Below the pieces are notes generated by a model that worked only from the letters and a program-made list of their open reading frames with translations, had not been told where the DNA came from and did no database searches. DNA of 64,000 bases, taken from assembly GCA_001683735.1 (NCBI GenBank), contig LUGG01000044.1, positions 62,001 to 126,000 on the forward strand, read 5' to 3'. Position 1 is the first letter of the stretch; each line of letters starts with the position of its first letter. This document shows positions 24,912 through 37,099 of the stretch, one piece after another. The stretch is from Grifola frondosa (taxonomy: Eukaryota > Basidiomycota > Agaricomycetes > Polyporales > Grifolaceae). The position numbers were made by a program, and so were the translations under genes.

Positions 24912-26016
24912 ATGCCTCCTCCGTCACCAATATCGCTGCCGAGTATTCAGGATATGTATCCGGGTAAGTAATCGAATCCCCTGACTTCTTGGTCGTTACT
25001 CAATACAGCGGCCGAATCGCACGTAGATAAATATTTCAATAATATGGTTGTCGAACATAACTATAACGATGTCTCAAACACCCTGCATGTCGATAAGACC
25101 CAGGCGAGTTTTATCCTATTTGATGGTTTTACTCGCGACTTATCATACCTCGCCTACTCCTTGGACGCATACTCTCTCTAGCCCCGCCGGTTTCATTACG
25201 ACTTCCGACGACGATTCCTATCTCGGCCGGAATCTACCGAAACCACGAGCGGAACGGCCGAAAACGTCACCGGTGTTATGCATACTCGCCGCGGTCTTCC
25301 CGCCCCGCACCATCACGACCCTCCACATATTGTTCAGAGGTCGTCTACTGCAACCACTCGGAGTCACGTACCTGCACCCCTGACGCCTTTTACTGCGGGA
25401 AAGTACAAAGATGGACCATCTGAAAAATCCCCACCATCGACGCCGGATTCCGATCTCGTCGATGATGGGAAAAAGCACACCTGCCCCCTGTGTCAAAGGA
25501 CATTCAATAGGCCAAGCAGTCTATCTACTCACATGAACTCTCACACCGGTGCTCAACGTGAGTCGTCTCAATACCGCCGTATTCTATACACTCAGGCTCC
25601 GTTTCACAGCCTTTGAATGTCTTTTTCCCAACTGCAAACGGCGATTTAGCGTCAGGTCAAACATGCTGCGCCATTACCGTACCCACGACCTTCCGCAAAC
25701 GCACCCTGGTCCATTCTTTCAATCGGCCGTATCCTCTGGGCCTCTCCCACCCGATTACCACTACACTGCAGAACAATTACAGTTGTTTTTTGCCGTAGGA
25801 TCTTGCCCTGCTTCCACCCATCATGATGTTGCCGGCGGAAGTCACATTCGTCCTAGTGTTGAGATTTCGAGGCCCTTCGGCAGAGCTTCTTTGCAAGAAG
25901 CATCGCCTGAAACTGCGGATGGGAACCATGCTCAGAACGGCAGCTTTTCGGCACGTTCCTGTTCCCAGAGCTCGCACACCTACTCTTCATTTCCTCTTCG
26001 GCCTGCGTTCTCGTAA
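24912..26016 (+). CDS. C2H2 zinc-finger transcription factor, paralogue 1
   Basis: A two-finger DNA-binding protein, probably a transcription factor. Exon 1 (24912-24963) encodes MPPPSPISLPSIQDMYPG; the next starts at about 25009. The third exon starts at about 25181 after an acceptor CTCTCTAG; its donor may be a GC donor (CAG|GCGAGT, about 25102) or a GTAGAT site further up. Finger 1 is CPLCQRTFNRPSSLSTHMNSH, split from finger 2 by an intron (25558-25609) right after the TGAQ linker. Finger 2 is CLFPNCKRRFSVRSNMLRHYRTH. The tail is Ser-rich and ends FPLRPAFS, with TAA at 26014-26016. The N-terminal SLPSI..(M/L).PG motif, the intron between the fingers and the LRPAF ending are shared with the genes at 41129-42740 and 52767-53942. 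Targets are unknown. Confidence 0.85.
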
Positions 26017-27009
26017 CAGGAACAGGTCCGTTGTGTTTGAATACCTCTGCAATGCCAATGCTAGGCCCCCTCTCCACCACTCCGACCTCTCTTTTTAGTC
26101 AGACGTCTATATAGGATATATAACGCTGGACATTATACAATGTGAGTTTGATTAGTGATCGAGCTCAGGCACACACGTTCTCGGACGGCTTCGGTGTTGT
26201 TGTTGCCCTCGTAGTGCCGTTGCTAGAAGCGGCGAGTATTTAGTAGTAAATTTCCAATGGGAGCCAGCAGGGGGCAAAGCGGCTGATTTTTCAGAAACGA
26301 AGCATTCTGATATGACATGAGTCCTTCGAACTATAGAAAATAAATATGAATAACCCGAGGACTGCTGGACCAGGATACTACGTGAGAGGGAATATCATAG
26401 TTATGGTTGATCATGTTCTTGATGGCGCGGATACCCTACGCTCGATCCTCTTCCAGATTGTAAATATGATAAGCAGTCATGCATTAGCGGCACCATGTCT
26501 CACGTCGGGGTCTCGTCACTACTACAACCAGCTACGATGCAATCCAGTGACTAATACTATCGGCACTTCAGCGTGGCAGTAAGTTGCGACTCACGTATGA
26601 ACTCATGAAAAGGTCTCTGAGAGCCTGGCACTATTTCAGCCCGAGAGTGCAGCTCTCAGGGTTGCTTCTTGGTGATGAACAGCGACTCCACCTCCACACT
26701 GGTATTCGGTGTCCAATCATTATTACAGTATCTCCTGTGGCCATAGCTTCGTATTGTCCGCATCTCAAATGCGGCCCTATCTGATAGTTCTAAAACGATG
26801 CTAATTTTCGCTCTTTTGACCACGCGTGCAGCGCCCGCGGACATCTTGGAGCATGCAAATGATGTCGATTTTGTCAGTTTCAGCCTCAACAATAGCTCCG
26901 TGCGTTGATGGTGATATATCATACATTGGAAGAACGGAATAACCATGATCAAGTGAGATCGAAAAATCAGAATTCAGAGAAGACATCCGCAGTCCGCACC
27001 GCGTGGTTC
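26017..27009. other. Intergenic between C2H2 gene 1 and the WD40 gene
   Basis: About 1 kb, where the two genes end towards each other. Short frames on both strands show no family features. Confidence 0.6.
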
Positions 27010-30000
27010 TTACTCATCCCATGCATCTCGCAAATTCCACAGTCGGACAGTTCCATCGTCAGAAGACGATGCAAGGCACGATCCATCCGGAGAGAATTCC
27101 AGCGCGGTGACCTTGTCCGCATGCCCGTTTAAGGTCGCCAGGCATACCCCATCGCTAGCTCTCCACACTCTAACTAAGTTGTCACCCGAGCTGGAGCATA
27201 TACAACTCCCATCTGGAGAGAACGCCGCAGCATTCACCATAGTGCCATGCCCTTCGAGCGTGAGTAGACGATCCGCACTGAACGAGTCGCACACTTTGAT
27301 TGTTGAGTCGTTCGAGGCAGATAGCACCCGCTTGCCGTCCGGCGAGAACCCAACAAACCACACGGGCCCGTGGTGCTCATGCAGTGTTACGAGCTCCTCG
27401 CCGGTTTCCGCATTCCATATGCGGCTTGTGCCGTCGTCGGACCCAGTCACCACGCGGCGGCTATCAGGGGAGAACGCGATCCACCACACCACATCAGTGT
27501 GACCTTGCAGTACAGTGTGCAGTACGCCAGTCTCCGCGTTCCAGATGCGCGCGGTATAGTCGGCGCCGACAGACGCCAGCCACTTGCCGTTGGGTGAAAA
27601 GACGACGAACATGACCACCGCGGTGTGTCCTTTCATCACAGACAGCGTTGTGCCAGTCTCCGCGTCCCATAGTCTGACAGTGAAATCAACGGACCCAGAA
27701 GCGATTTTGTTGCCGTCCGGTGAATATGCGACGGATTGCACGACGCCTGTGTGTCCGTCGAGAATAGCGCGCGCATCGCCGCTTTCAACGTCCCAAACTA
27801 TAACGAAATGATCGCCAGAGCCCGAGACGAGTCGTGTGCTGTCGGGAGAGAATTTCAGGGACCAAATTGTCTCGACATGGTGTTGGCACTTTTGGAGAAT
27901 TCGTCCGGTGCTCGTGTCCCAGATGACTATCGACGCGTCTTCAGACCCACTGGCAATGTACCTGCCGTTAGGGGAATATGCGAGCGAACTCACTGCGCCA
28001 GCATGGTCACTCAGGACAAGAACGGGGGGATCAATAGCAGCGGGGACAATCACGTCTTTGTCCGACGCGTCGTCGCCGTCCTTGCTCAAGTCATCTTGGC
28101 TCATGTCGTCCCTTGGAACGTATTGAGTTGATGGCCCTGCCACTGACTCTTCTGGGAAGTCGTCGAACCGTTGCGAACGATTTTGCGGCGGGTCCGCGAA
28201 TGGATCATTCTCAAACTGCTGTGTTGGTACTACGACAGATTGAGGACAATGTAATGTCTTGAAGAGAGTTTACAAACCTGTGTTCTTGTCATCTAGCCTT
28301 GGAGCGCTGTGTTCCGGAAAGGCATCATCCGCTGACCCCACTTGTTTGTCCGCAGCATGTTGCCCAATAGTGGACTCCATCTCGACATCGGGGTCATCGA
28401 TCAAATCTTCAGCGCAGATAATCCCAACTGTTAGCGATGTCAGTTGTTTTGAAACGCGATTGTACTGCAGTCGTTACTGCCAGCGCACCTCCATCTTCAT
28501 CGATGTCTATACGCGGTGCAATCTCTTTCAGCATCGCAGCAATATCATCAGGCACATCCTGACCCTATAACCCACGAGTTGGGACTTGCGATGGAGTAGT
28601 GAGTCAAACATAGCTAACCTTGCAAAGGGAGATAATATCTTGGGTGCCAGCGATGGCAAGGTCTGCATTGGAATTCTAGCCGCAGAGCACATAAATCCGT
28701 AAGTCATTCCTTGGGGTCAGGCGGCTTACCTCCAGGATGTAGTCAAGCACGTAGTCGACAGGGTCGTACTGCTGTCGATGAGTCACAATTTGGAATTCCA
28801 GCTCTTTATCAATGCACAGACCTTAGAACGGAAAGGGACCTCTTCAATGTCATCTTCCTCTACCATCAATTCAGGCGATCCTGGATCGCTATCGTCTGGC
28901 TGAGAAGGAAGCTCGTGAGGCCCAGCAGCAGCCTTGATGACCCTATAAAACCAAATCCGCTTCTTCATCTTGTAATATTCCAGGAAGACGCATTGGTCAA
29001 ATTTCGACACATCCACCGCCTTGCCTCTCACGTCACCGTCCCTTGGAGTCTCTTCGATCTCGGATACGCCAGGCAGCGTGCTGCGATGCTCTGACTGTGG
29101 CGGCCCCATGCGGTGCTCGACTCTGGCCGAAGTGCTATTCTTCATCGACAGAGAGAAGCCTGCAGAGGCCATTGGCCCGAACTCGCCACTGAAGTATAGC
29201 TCGCCTTCGCGACCCCTCTCGATGAATGCAGCGACTGCCCACTCCGCGCTCTTTACGCAGCCATTGACGAAGATGATCTCATCTTTCTGAAGGTCTACAT
29301 CACATGTGTCCGTGGCGAATCGATGCCAGCTTGCATGGTTTCTGCGCATATAGCTCATGAAGCTTCGGCTTTTGTGGACCAACGACCTATCCCCTGGCCG
29401 CTTCAAGAGCAGAAGTGCGCCTTGTTCGTCTGTACACGTATAAGTAAAGCCGGCTCCGGTCGAAACGATTGCGCTGATACGACAATGGTTCATAGCATCT
29501 GTACTCGAGGAGGGCACGAGAGAACATACGCAGAAGCATTAGCACTGATAGTCATGTTCTTGACGGTCTTGCTCATGTGTTCGCCCGATTTGATCCAGTT
29601 CTTCGTCTCATTCAGACCGTAGCGATTGATCTTCAATGGCTCATAGTCATCAGGGACTCCGAACTCGGTGTGGATATCGTGATTTGCGGGAAGTGTGGCG
29701 TTGAAGAGGCGGTAAAAGCCACCATCATGGAGGTATCCGACATCACCGATGAGGACCTCGCCAAACTTCGTATGTTCTGGAACCCAGAGAGGGTAGCCTT
29801 TGGCAAGATGGAAGAGCTGTTTCGCATAGATATTATAGGGGAGGCCGCCATGGATGTGAGTCGGAGAGAAGAGGCTAGAAAGTCGAGGAGAGATGATCAA
29901 TAGATAGATGCGAGACGCAATTACAGCAGGCGCCAGCCATTTCCCACGAGGCAGAGATGAGGTGATGCATCCTAGGAAACCATATACAGAGAGCATCACA

Positions 30001-30047
30001 GCCCACAGGTGTACAGAAGCTGTAGGCCGTGCATCTGAGAAAACCAT
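27010..30047 (-). CDS. WD40-repeat protein with mushroom-specific N-terminal region
   Basis: One multi-exon gene on the minus strand. The last exon (28229-27010) encodes eight WD40 repeats ending IWD, VWD, LWD, IWN, IWN, CD, VWR and LWN, each with a GH and a FSPDG-type turn, so a beta-propeller scaffold. Upstream exons that join in frame are 28427-28278, 28564-28489, 28675-28619, 28771-28730 and one ending at 28822. They encode an acidic helical linker (DVPDDIAAMLKEI, DIDEDG, IDDPDVEME). Before these come 29517-28822 (CTDEQGALLLL, SWHRFATDT, GCVKSAEWAVAAF, DQCVFLEYYKMKKR) and 29870-29520 (GLPYNIYAKQLFHLAKGYPLW, GDVGYL, FRLFNATLP). These are conserved blocks of a family I know only from mushroom genomes, with no assigned function. 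The true start is unsettled: ATG 30047 is in frame but the first codons look non-coding. The junction near 29500 is also uncertain. Confidence 0.75.
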
Positions 30048-31128
30048 ATACAGTAGTGTCAGACCTCGGTGAAAGGAAGCGCCAAGGTTGACGACGGACC
30101 ACCCTGACGAAGATCTTCCGCAGACTTGAGATGAATCTGTATAACACCAGATTGAAACACAAGATTACAGCATAGATAATCATGCATCTTGCGACGCGGT
30201 TCAAAACCAGGCAAACATGGCGCGGGAACTGGCTGGGTTGAAGATGTTGAAGTCCGACAAAGTACGCGCCTACAGTTGGCGGAACTGGCCCTAGACGCGT
30301 ACGACGCCAAAGAGCGAATTCTTTATTGATTCTCTTATCAAAATTCAAAGAGCTAAAACATAGGAGCGGAGCGCAATATATGCTTACCAGCTCTCTCCAT
30401 TTACATGCATTGGTCTCACAATTCTTTGCCCCGGCCCAGGCGTACGCAATGAAATGATCAATGGTGGAGAGGGAAACTTGAACGATGAACATCACAGCCG
30501 AAACTCCATACAAAGGAACGACTAGGTCTTCCGCATAAGCGAAGGCGAACCTAAGCCGAAACCTGGTTCAAACTCTACACGTGATCGCGTCAAGGCCGAT
30601 CGCGTCAGGACCACCCCTTGATCAATTTTCGTCCAAATTCATTCCGCGTTTTGCGAGCTAATTTCTAGGATAATATTCACACCATTTGTGCAGGACATCC
30701 GCAGATATCCGCGGATAATCAGATTGAGAAGTCATGTCAGGTGAGTGGTCACCGCGGCTATCACCACATATTTTCCTCTTTGTCATCTCGGCCGCCGTAC
30801 TTGTTTCCCTCCACATTCTAATTGTTCTGGCTTCTGCGCAGAGATTGAAGGGGGGGGAGGCGATGGGAAGTTGTTTGTCTGTTAAAACAGTCCTACCATG
30901 GATCACAAATGTGAGGTATGAGAACGACAACAGGCCATAGTCCGTCGCTGGCAGTGCGTCTGAGGACACGAGGTACACTCGCCTCATGATAGCACCTTGT
31001 CCGCTCCCCGCACTCATCACATGCCCTCCAATCCGACTCACCGTGCAAATTCTCTTCTACAAATGGCCATACCGACTCCGTATATGACTTCCAGTTGACT
31101 CAGCCTCACAGATATGAACCCCTTCCCC
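30048..31128. other. Gap with one doubtful membrane-type frame
   Basis: A minus-strand frame starting near 30513 has two hydrophobic stretches (VSAVMFIVQVSLSTI and MIIYAVILCFNLVLYRFI) but no recognisable family, and overlaps the uncertain 5' end of the WD40 gene. The short motif AAACCATATACAG occurs twice (about 29976 and 30042). The remainder shows nothing until the promoter of the next gene. Confidence 0.4.
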
Positions 31129-31137
31129 AGCATATAT
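31129..31137 (+). promoter_or_regulatory. TATA-like element of the MetE-like gene
   Basis: A CATATATAT run about 50-60 bases before the ATG at 31188. Plausible by position. Confidence 0.4.
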
Positions 31138-31187
31138 ATCCGTCGCATGCTGTTCTCTAGAAAGAGATCCCGCGACGCTCTGTCATC

Positions 31188-32958
31188 ATGTCCAGTTCCC
31201 ACCTAAACCCCCCTTTCCGCGCTGAACAGATCGGTTCACTCAAGCGCCCCACCGTGCTCCTCCAGAAGCGCAAGGATCGTGAAGCGGGCCTGTGTACCGC
31301 CGAAGACCTCCGCGTAGTTGAGGATGAAGCCATTCAGGCGGTGCTGCAAATGCAGCGAGAAGTCGGAATGAAGTCACTTTCCGATGGAGAATTCAGGAGG
31401 TGTGATACAAGTCGTGTTACATTTACTTGACGTTTATGTCCTATGAAGGAAGATTTTTTACGATGGTGTTTTTGACAACATGGAGGGCATGAAACTCCTA
31501 TCTCCAGGTGAACCGTCATGCTATTATTGATCATTATTATGCTCACACGTCTCATTCAAAGCGCCACCCGAAACGTTCATGGTGTGCCATTGTCCGGTGC
31601 TACCAGTGGACTACCTTACATTAATTTCTTGCAGGATTACGTCCCTTATGTCCAGACGTTCAAAGCTCGGGAAGACTTCAAGGGCATAGACTCATACATT
31701 TGTGTGGTCAGTATTCTCTATCTATTGACTCTATCAAGCGCGACCTTACTTGTACATCCTTTCGACGCAGGGCAAACTCAAACGCACAAGGCCATTCTAC
31801 GTACCCCAGTTTGAGGCATTAAAGAAGCTTACTACGCCGGAGGTTCGTGGTCACTCACGCACAGCGTTCTTACCCGACACAGTAACTTACTGACGCTTTC
31901 CCGACTGCCCAGGAACACAAGAACATCAAGATCACGATGTGTGCTCCAGAATGGTTCCACCTTCGCCACGGACATTACGCGTACCCTAAGGAGGTTTACG
32001 CGAACGACGGTATGCGCACTGGACGAGGATAGCATACATTAACTTATAATGTCTGTGCGTCTCAGACGAGTACTTCGCGGATATTGCGGTCGCGTATCAG
32101 GAAGAGCTCAAAGAACTCTACGCGGCAGGTTGTCGTAAGCCCCTTTCGTCCCTTTTGTTGTACTCCTGCAATTCTTGATCATTTTCGCAGGAAACGTCCA
32201 ATTCGATGACCCGCTCCTTGCCTACTTCTGTGCAGATTCGATGCTGTCTGGAATGGAAGCGCGCGGCGTAGATCACGAGGCCCTCCTCAACACCTATATA
32301 CGTGCGTACAACGCGTTACTCGGGGGACGCCCTACGGATATGAACATTGGACTGCACCTGTGTCGTGGAAATTTTAAGGTGCGCCGCTCTTCCTTGTTTC
32401 TCCTTGTCGCTGACTGTCACGCATAGCATGAACTTTGTTTTTCGGAAGGTGGATACGACCGTATCGCGATCAAGCTGTTCCAAGAGATAGACGTCGACTG
32501 CTACTACCTCGAGTACGACACGCCGCGAGCGGGCACGTTCGAGCCGCTTCGCCACCTCCCTCTCAACAAGGTCGTTGTGCTCGGGCTCATCTCCACCAAG
32601 TTCCCACAGGTGCGTCTATCCTCCGTTTACGCTATACCATTCGATGGTCATCGTTTGCCTTGAACGGGATAGTTGGAGGATGTAGACGATATGGTCAAGC
32701 GTGTCAACGATGCTGCGGAGACAATTGCCAATGGAGAACCGAAGCGTTCGAAGGAGGCCGCTCTTAACCAGTGTGTCTCGCTGATCACCCTGATCCTTTG
32801 ACAGTCGTTGATATTCTGCAATGCGTCGCAGGATCTGTGTCAGTCCGCAGTGCGGGTTCTCGTCGCATTCGATGACGAATCTCATCCAAGAGGACGATGA
32901 AATGCGTCGCAAGCTTGCGCTGGTAGTGCAGATTGCGGAGACCATCTGGAAGGACTGA
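31188..32958 (+). CDS. Stand-alone MetE C-terminal-domain (cobalamin-independent methionine synthase-like) protein
   Basis: A UROD/MetE-superfamily TIM barrel. It corresponds to the catalytic C-terminal half of cobalamin-independent methionine synthase without the N-terminal half, about 390 residues. Exon 1 is 31188-31399 (FRAEQIGSLKRP, EAIQAVLQMQREVGMKSLSDGEFRR) and joins 31453 onward (FFYDGVFDNMEGM). Later exons give NVQFDDPLLAYFC, DMNIGLHLCRGNF (the His-x-Cys of the zinc site), YYLEYDTPRAG, VVLGLISTKFPQLED and CVSPQCGFSS (the second Cys). The zinc ligands are in place, so an active thiol methyl- or alkyltransferase is plausible. Fungi usually have a separate full-length MetE, so this is probably a paralogue with another substrate; the family also includes epoxyalkane:CoM transferase. 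The substrate cannot be told from sequence. Stop TGA at 32956-32958. Confidence 0.85.
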
Positions 32959-33161
32959 TGTACTGCTCTGATCCATGTTTATTGTGAGTGGCAGGGGGCG
33001 CATCAAGGCTCAACGTTCCGTGTAAGTCGAAAGCAGGAGAATGTACGCTGACATGTGCCCGTGGGGATTCAACTCACAGGACGATGTACAATATTGATTG
33101 ATATGTACATCAGATAACTCGACATTTTGTCTTTATGAAACACGGCCGAAAGTTCAGACGT

Positions 33162-33243
33162 GGCCTTGTAGTCTAGTAGTATGATACGCGCTTTGGGTGT
33201 TTCTATTTGCGCGAGGTCCCGGGTTCAATTCCCGGCGGGGCCC
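33162..33243 (+). tRNA. tRNA-Pro (UGG) with a 10-base intron
   Basis: The acceptor stem pairs GGCCTTG (33162-33168) with CGGGGCC (33236-33242), with two G-U pairs. The D arm contains AGTCTAGTAGTATGAT (A box). The anticodon arm is CGCGC / loop TTTGGGT / GCGCG with anticodon TGG at 33194-33196. The T arm is CCGGGTTCAATTCCCGG (B box). Ten bases (33198-33207) sit after position 37, the canonical tRNA intron site. A T-run (33244-33248) follows as RNA polymerase III terminator. No CCA is encoded, as expected in a nuclear eukaryotic gene. Confidence 0.93.
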
Positions 33244-33248
33244 TTTTT
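33244..33248 (+). terminator. RNA polymerase III terminator of tRNA-Pro
   Basis: TTTTT directly after the tRNA discriminator base. Confidence 0.8.
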
Positions 33249-33376
33249 GTGTGCTTTTGGCCTCATTTTTGATAAGTTACCGAAAGATCATAAATTGTCG
33301 TCTTGTGGCACATATATCACATTGACGCAGAGATGTTTACAGTGTGCATAACATTGTAGTACCCTTCAATTGTCCT

Positions 33377-36300
33377 TCATTTATAGCTCAACATGTTCAT
33401 AGGTTGTTCCGCGGTTTTTGCGAGAACTGTCGCTTTCCCCTGCCTTCCGAATTATAAGTCAGAATCAGTTTCCTCACGTAACAGATTGAGACGACTTACC
33501 AGTGTGCTCGATGCCCAGGACTGTGGATCAGCACTCATCTCGAATACAATTTCCCCGCCAGAAGCAATCTGCTGGTGCGTAATTATAGGTGACTGCAATG
33601 TTCTGCCATTGACTATCACGTTTTTGATATATGGCTTGTCCGCGGCTCCCATAGAGGTTATGACCAGTGGTCGTGTTGCGTTCGGAAGGTCGATGGTGAC
33701 CTTATCAAAGAACGGCCTAGAGATTGAGACATTTTCAGGGTAACTCCCCATTATGAACAGGGCTTTACTTACGTGCCAATGACATATTCGTTCGATACGG
33801 GGTTAACTGGATAGAAGCCCAGTGCGCTGAAGAGGTACCAAGCACTCATTTGTCCGCAGTCTTCGTTCTAATCGGACCGTGTAAGCACCAACGTCGTGTT
33901 CACTATATATCGACGTACTCCCGACAAACCGTCCACCGAATTATTGTGGTTGCCTTTAGCGATCTCGCGCACGCGCTCTTGAGTTTTTGATGCTGCACCA
34001 GCAAGAGCATAGAGGTAGGGAATATGATGCGAAGGCTTTATGAAAAAAAAATGAGAACACTACCTTCCCATGCACTGCGGTATCATTGCGTACCTCATTT
34101 GTATGATCGTTATGTCCTGGTCGGAATGAGCAATACAGCAAGTAAGTCCGAAAGCCACAACAGCTCACCTCCATCAAAATGCTCATCCAAGAATGCTACG
34201 AAGGATGCATTCCCGCCACGCCAGTTCGACGAGTCGCTCGACACATCATGCACGACGTCGAACGTATACGCCCACATGTCACCCTCGGTCCACCCTGCGT
34301 CCTGGCCCGCCCATGCCCCGTCCGCGTTGCGTGCCTCCATGAAGTCAGTGTCATTGTTGAAGATGGTGAACGGGGCGGAGAGCGCGCGCGCACGGAAGTG
34401 TGCGGCATCGTCGGGCTTGGAGAGGGCAGAAGCCAGGACGGAGACGGCGTAGTCGTCGTCTGCGGGTGCAGTCATCGTGTGAACAATCAGTCAGGATTGG
34501 GGAAAGTATTCAGATGAACATGCATAGTCAAGCGTGCGGGATGCAGCCTCAGAATGGACGTCGGATGCGACAAAGCCGTGTGTGGTATAGACGGACGATA
34601 GGCCAGCCCGGACGTCGTACCCTACGTTCTGTTACGATGTATAAACGAGAGGCCAGTGACTATTGTAGCACATGTCACGTACCTCTTCTCGATCATAGTA
34701 CCTGTCCATAATTGGACAATCTCACACTATCAAGTTTTCGTTTGAAAAATTCAGTGATGCACGAGATTTTCCAGTCATCCTCCGGTGGTACAGTCGCATC
34801 CTTGTAGACTGCTTCGTATGCGAGGTCTAGATCGAAGTCTGTGATGCCTTTGACAACCGCCTCAGCGATGAGGGAGTCTTCATGCGTGCCGACCTGATTG
34901 TAGTGAAAAATGATTCGCTGTCAAATGCGCAAGCAGTGCTGTACCATGATATTGGTCTCTATAAGGAGAAAGTCAGATCTAGCTGAGATAGCACTGACAT
35001 ACAACAGCCTTACCGACAATGTTTTTCCACATCGGTAACCATCCGCCCTGGATGGAGTATAGGAACAAGATGTTACATCAAAAAGCGGATTGCATACCTC
35101 TTTGTAGTCTTGCAGCATGCTCTGGATCATCGCAGGTATACGTTCGGGAGCTAAGAGGATAAGCCAGGCAGACTCCGCCCGGTAGGTATCCTATCGCTCA
35201 ATCAACAAGTAGAATTACGCAGAAACATTGGAAAAACTGACCCAGATGGAGTACCCTGTATAAGATTTGCCTTCGTGTATACTATCATCGTATCCCGAGT
35301 AATAATGGTCATCTTCATTCTGCTCATATGGATACTGCAAAAGCCATCCTCGTCAGTCTATAGAATACCACACAGTATCGTACTTACCTGTAGAGTATGG
35401 AACACCGCAGTATAGAACACTTGACTATCTTCCACACTCGCACCTTCAACCTTAATGCGATCCAGCTTTTCCGCACAAGCGGCCCTCGTCGTGCGCGCCG
35501 TCTCCTCGAAGGTCGTCCCGTCCGGCACCTCGGTATCGAGATTCTTCCTCGCCTGTTAGACAGAGATGAATGACACGCCAACACGCACACCGACCTGCCG
35601 CGTCCCCTCCGCGAACCTCGCGAACCCAGAGAGCATAGCGTCTGCGTCTTGTGTTGCACCCTCCGTGATGGTGCCATTTGTCGCAGTGCCCCAGCTGTCG
35701 AATGCGACATCGAAACGAGCGCAAAAGTAGCCAGCGAAACTCGGAGCAGGGTTGGGCCCGATTATAAAGTCCTGCCGCTCGGGATTTCTCCCAGTGATTT
35801 CGCGTCTCGCAGGGTCGATAGCGAGCGAACCGTGAGGAAATGTCAGGTTTGTGGGGTCGGCCGAGCCCATGATGGAGGGTCGCGTGGCTTCTACGATGAC
35901 GTACGGTGTACTCGTGTTGGAGAATGTGAACTGAAGATGGCCCACCCTGGATGCTGTAGAAATGGTTATCATTGGAAAGGGACAAGTCTGTGCACAGCAC
36001 TCACTCGCGGTCTGCTCCGCGTGTATTCTTCCACCTTCGATCGCGTCCATGCTTACGCTATAGTAGCTTGCACTGAGGACCTCGTCATCGTGGCTGAAGC
36101 GCATTGCACGTTGCTCAGATATGCTCTGTACTTCTCCAGCGCCGGGAACGACGACGACCTGACCGCTTTCGCCCATCCAAATCGCGGGCTGGTGAGTACC
36201 TTGGAAGCCATGAATGGAACGGTCTGTGTGGTTGTACGGTGTGACAGACACATATTTCTGGCGCGTTTGTGCTACTCAGCGCGTCATAGCAAATGGCGGG

Positions 36301-36688
36301 GCGGTTGACGGTATCATGCCACCAGAACCATTGGGAGAATGGCCCCCATTTCCAATAAGGCTGCATATATGTGCTATCAGTGATGGTCACGGAATCTGGA
36401 GTTCGAATAATAAATGCAGAGATGTTACTCTGTGTGCATGAATTGAATTTTTTGAACGCTGCTGACTGAAATTTGCGTGTCACAAGGATGAGATATGGCC
36501 CACGTCTCCGAGATGTGCAGAGGACACAAACATATCCTGTCCTGTTTAACATTAAACACTACTTACGGATCTACAAAGTCTACTTCATTGCTAGGTGGGT
36601 CTGCAAACTGTGCTGGCAGGTCCAGGGGAGCGATCGCTGTCACCGCGGCGAATACGAGATGAAGCCAAACGAAATTTGCATTCAACAT
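33377..36688 (-). CDS. Secreted GH92 alpha-1,2-mannosidase
   Basis: Family GH92 enzymes are calcium-dependent, inverting exo-mannosidases that trim alpha-mannosides of glycoproteins. The ATG at 36688 starts a signal peptide (VWLHLVFAAVTAIAPL) followed by DFVDP. The gene is split into many exons by short introns. Domain blocks in order: an N-terminal beta-sandwich (TPYNHTDRSIHGFQGTHQPA, GHLQFTFSNTST, FCARFDVAF), then the helical catalytic domain with YSGYDDS, YSIWDTYRAESAW, GGWLPMWKN, VGTHEDSLIAEAVVKG, EGDMWAYTFDVVHD, HNDHTNEV, PSHHIPYLYALAG, NEDCGQMSAWYLFSALGFYPV, and a closing beta-sandwich. These are the hallmark strings of the family. The last exon gives a short tail ending at TGA 33379-33377. 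Individual exon limits are not all fixed. The length fits a complete enzyme. Confidence 0.88.
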
Positions 36689-37099
36689 CTTACAACACTT
36701 TAACACTTAAATGGCATGGGTGAACATTGTTAAACATGAATCATCCGAGGTACTAACCATGAGATCCTTTGACAAACGATGTGGGTGAACGGTAGAAGAG
36801 AGCCTTCGACTCGACGGGCAACTTCGCCATTCCCAGGTTTTCCCGATTTGGAGCACCGTCCGGGCGCTACAATGAAACCGCCTGGGCGCCTGCCATATGG
36901 GGCACCGAGATATCCATATGCGCTTCTTTAAGGCCGCCTGCGGCGGACCTCCTTGCAATGACAGATTTTACATCCTCACGGTCGCACAAATGTAGCATTG
37001 GGGTTCCTGGAAGGTAAGCCAGTACAGGACGCTTGTGTTGGAAATTTTGGCCTGCATGATCGTATGTATACGTATGTATAATTTGCTCCGGGACTAATT
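36689..37099. other. Intergenic between GH92 and esterase relic
   Basis: About 410 bases holding the GH92 promoter and the boundary of the esterase pseudogene. No other feature seen. Confidence 0.5.

Noticed and set aside
27107..28131. Long plus-strand frames opposite the WD40 exon
   Set aside because: They are shadows produced by the repeated codon pattern of the WD40 repeats; they carry no family motifs.
30059..30513. Minus-strand frame with two hydrophobic stretches
   Set aside because: It matches no known membrane family, has no clear start or splice pattern, and overlaps the uncertain 5' end of the WD40 gene.
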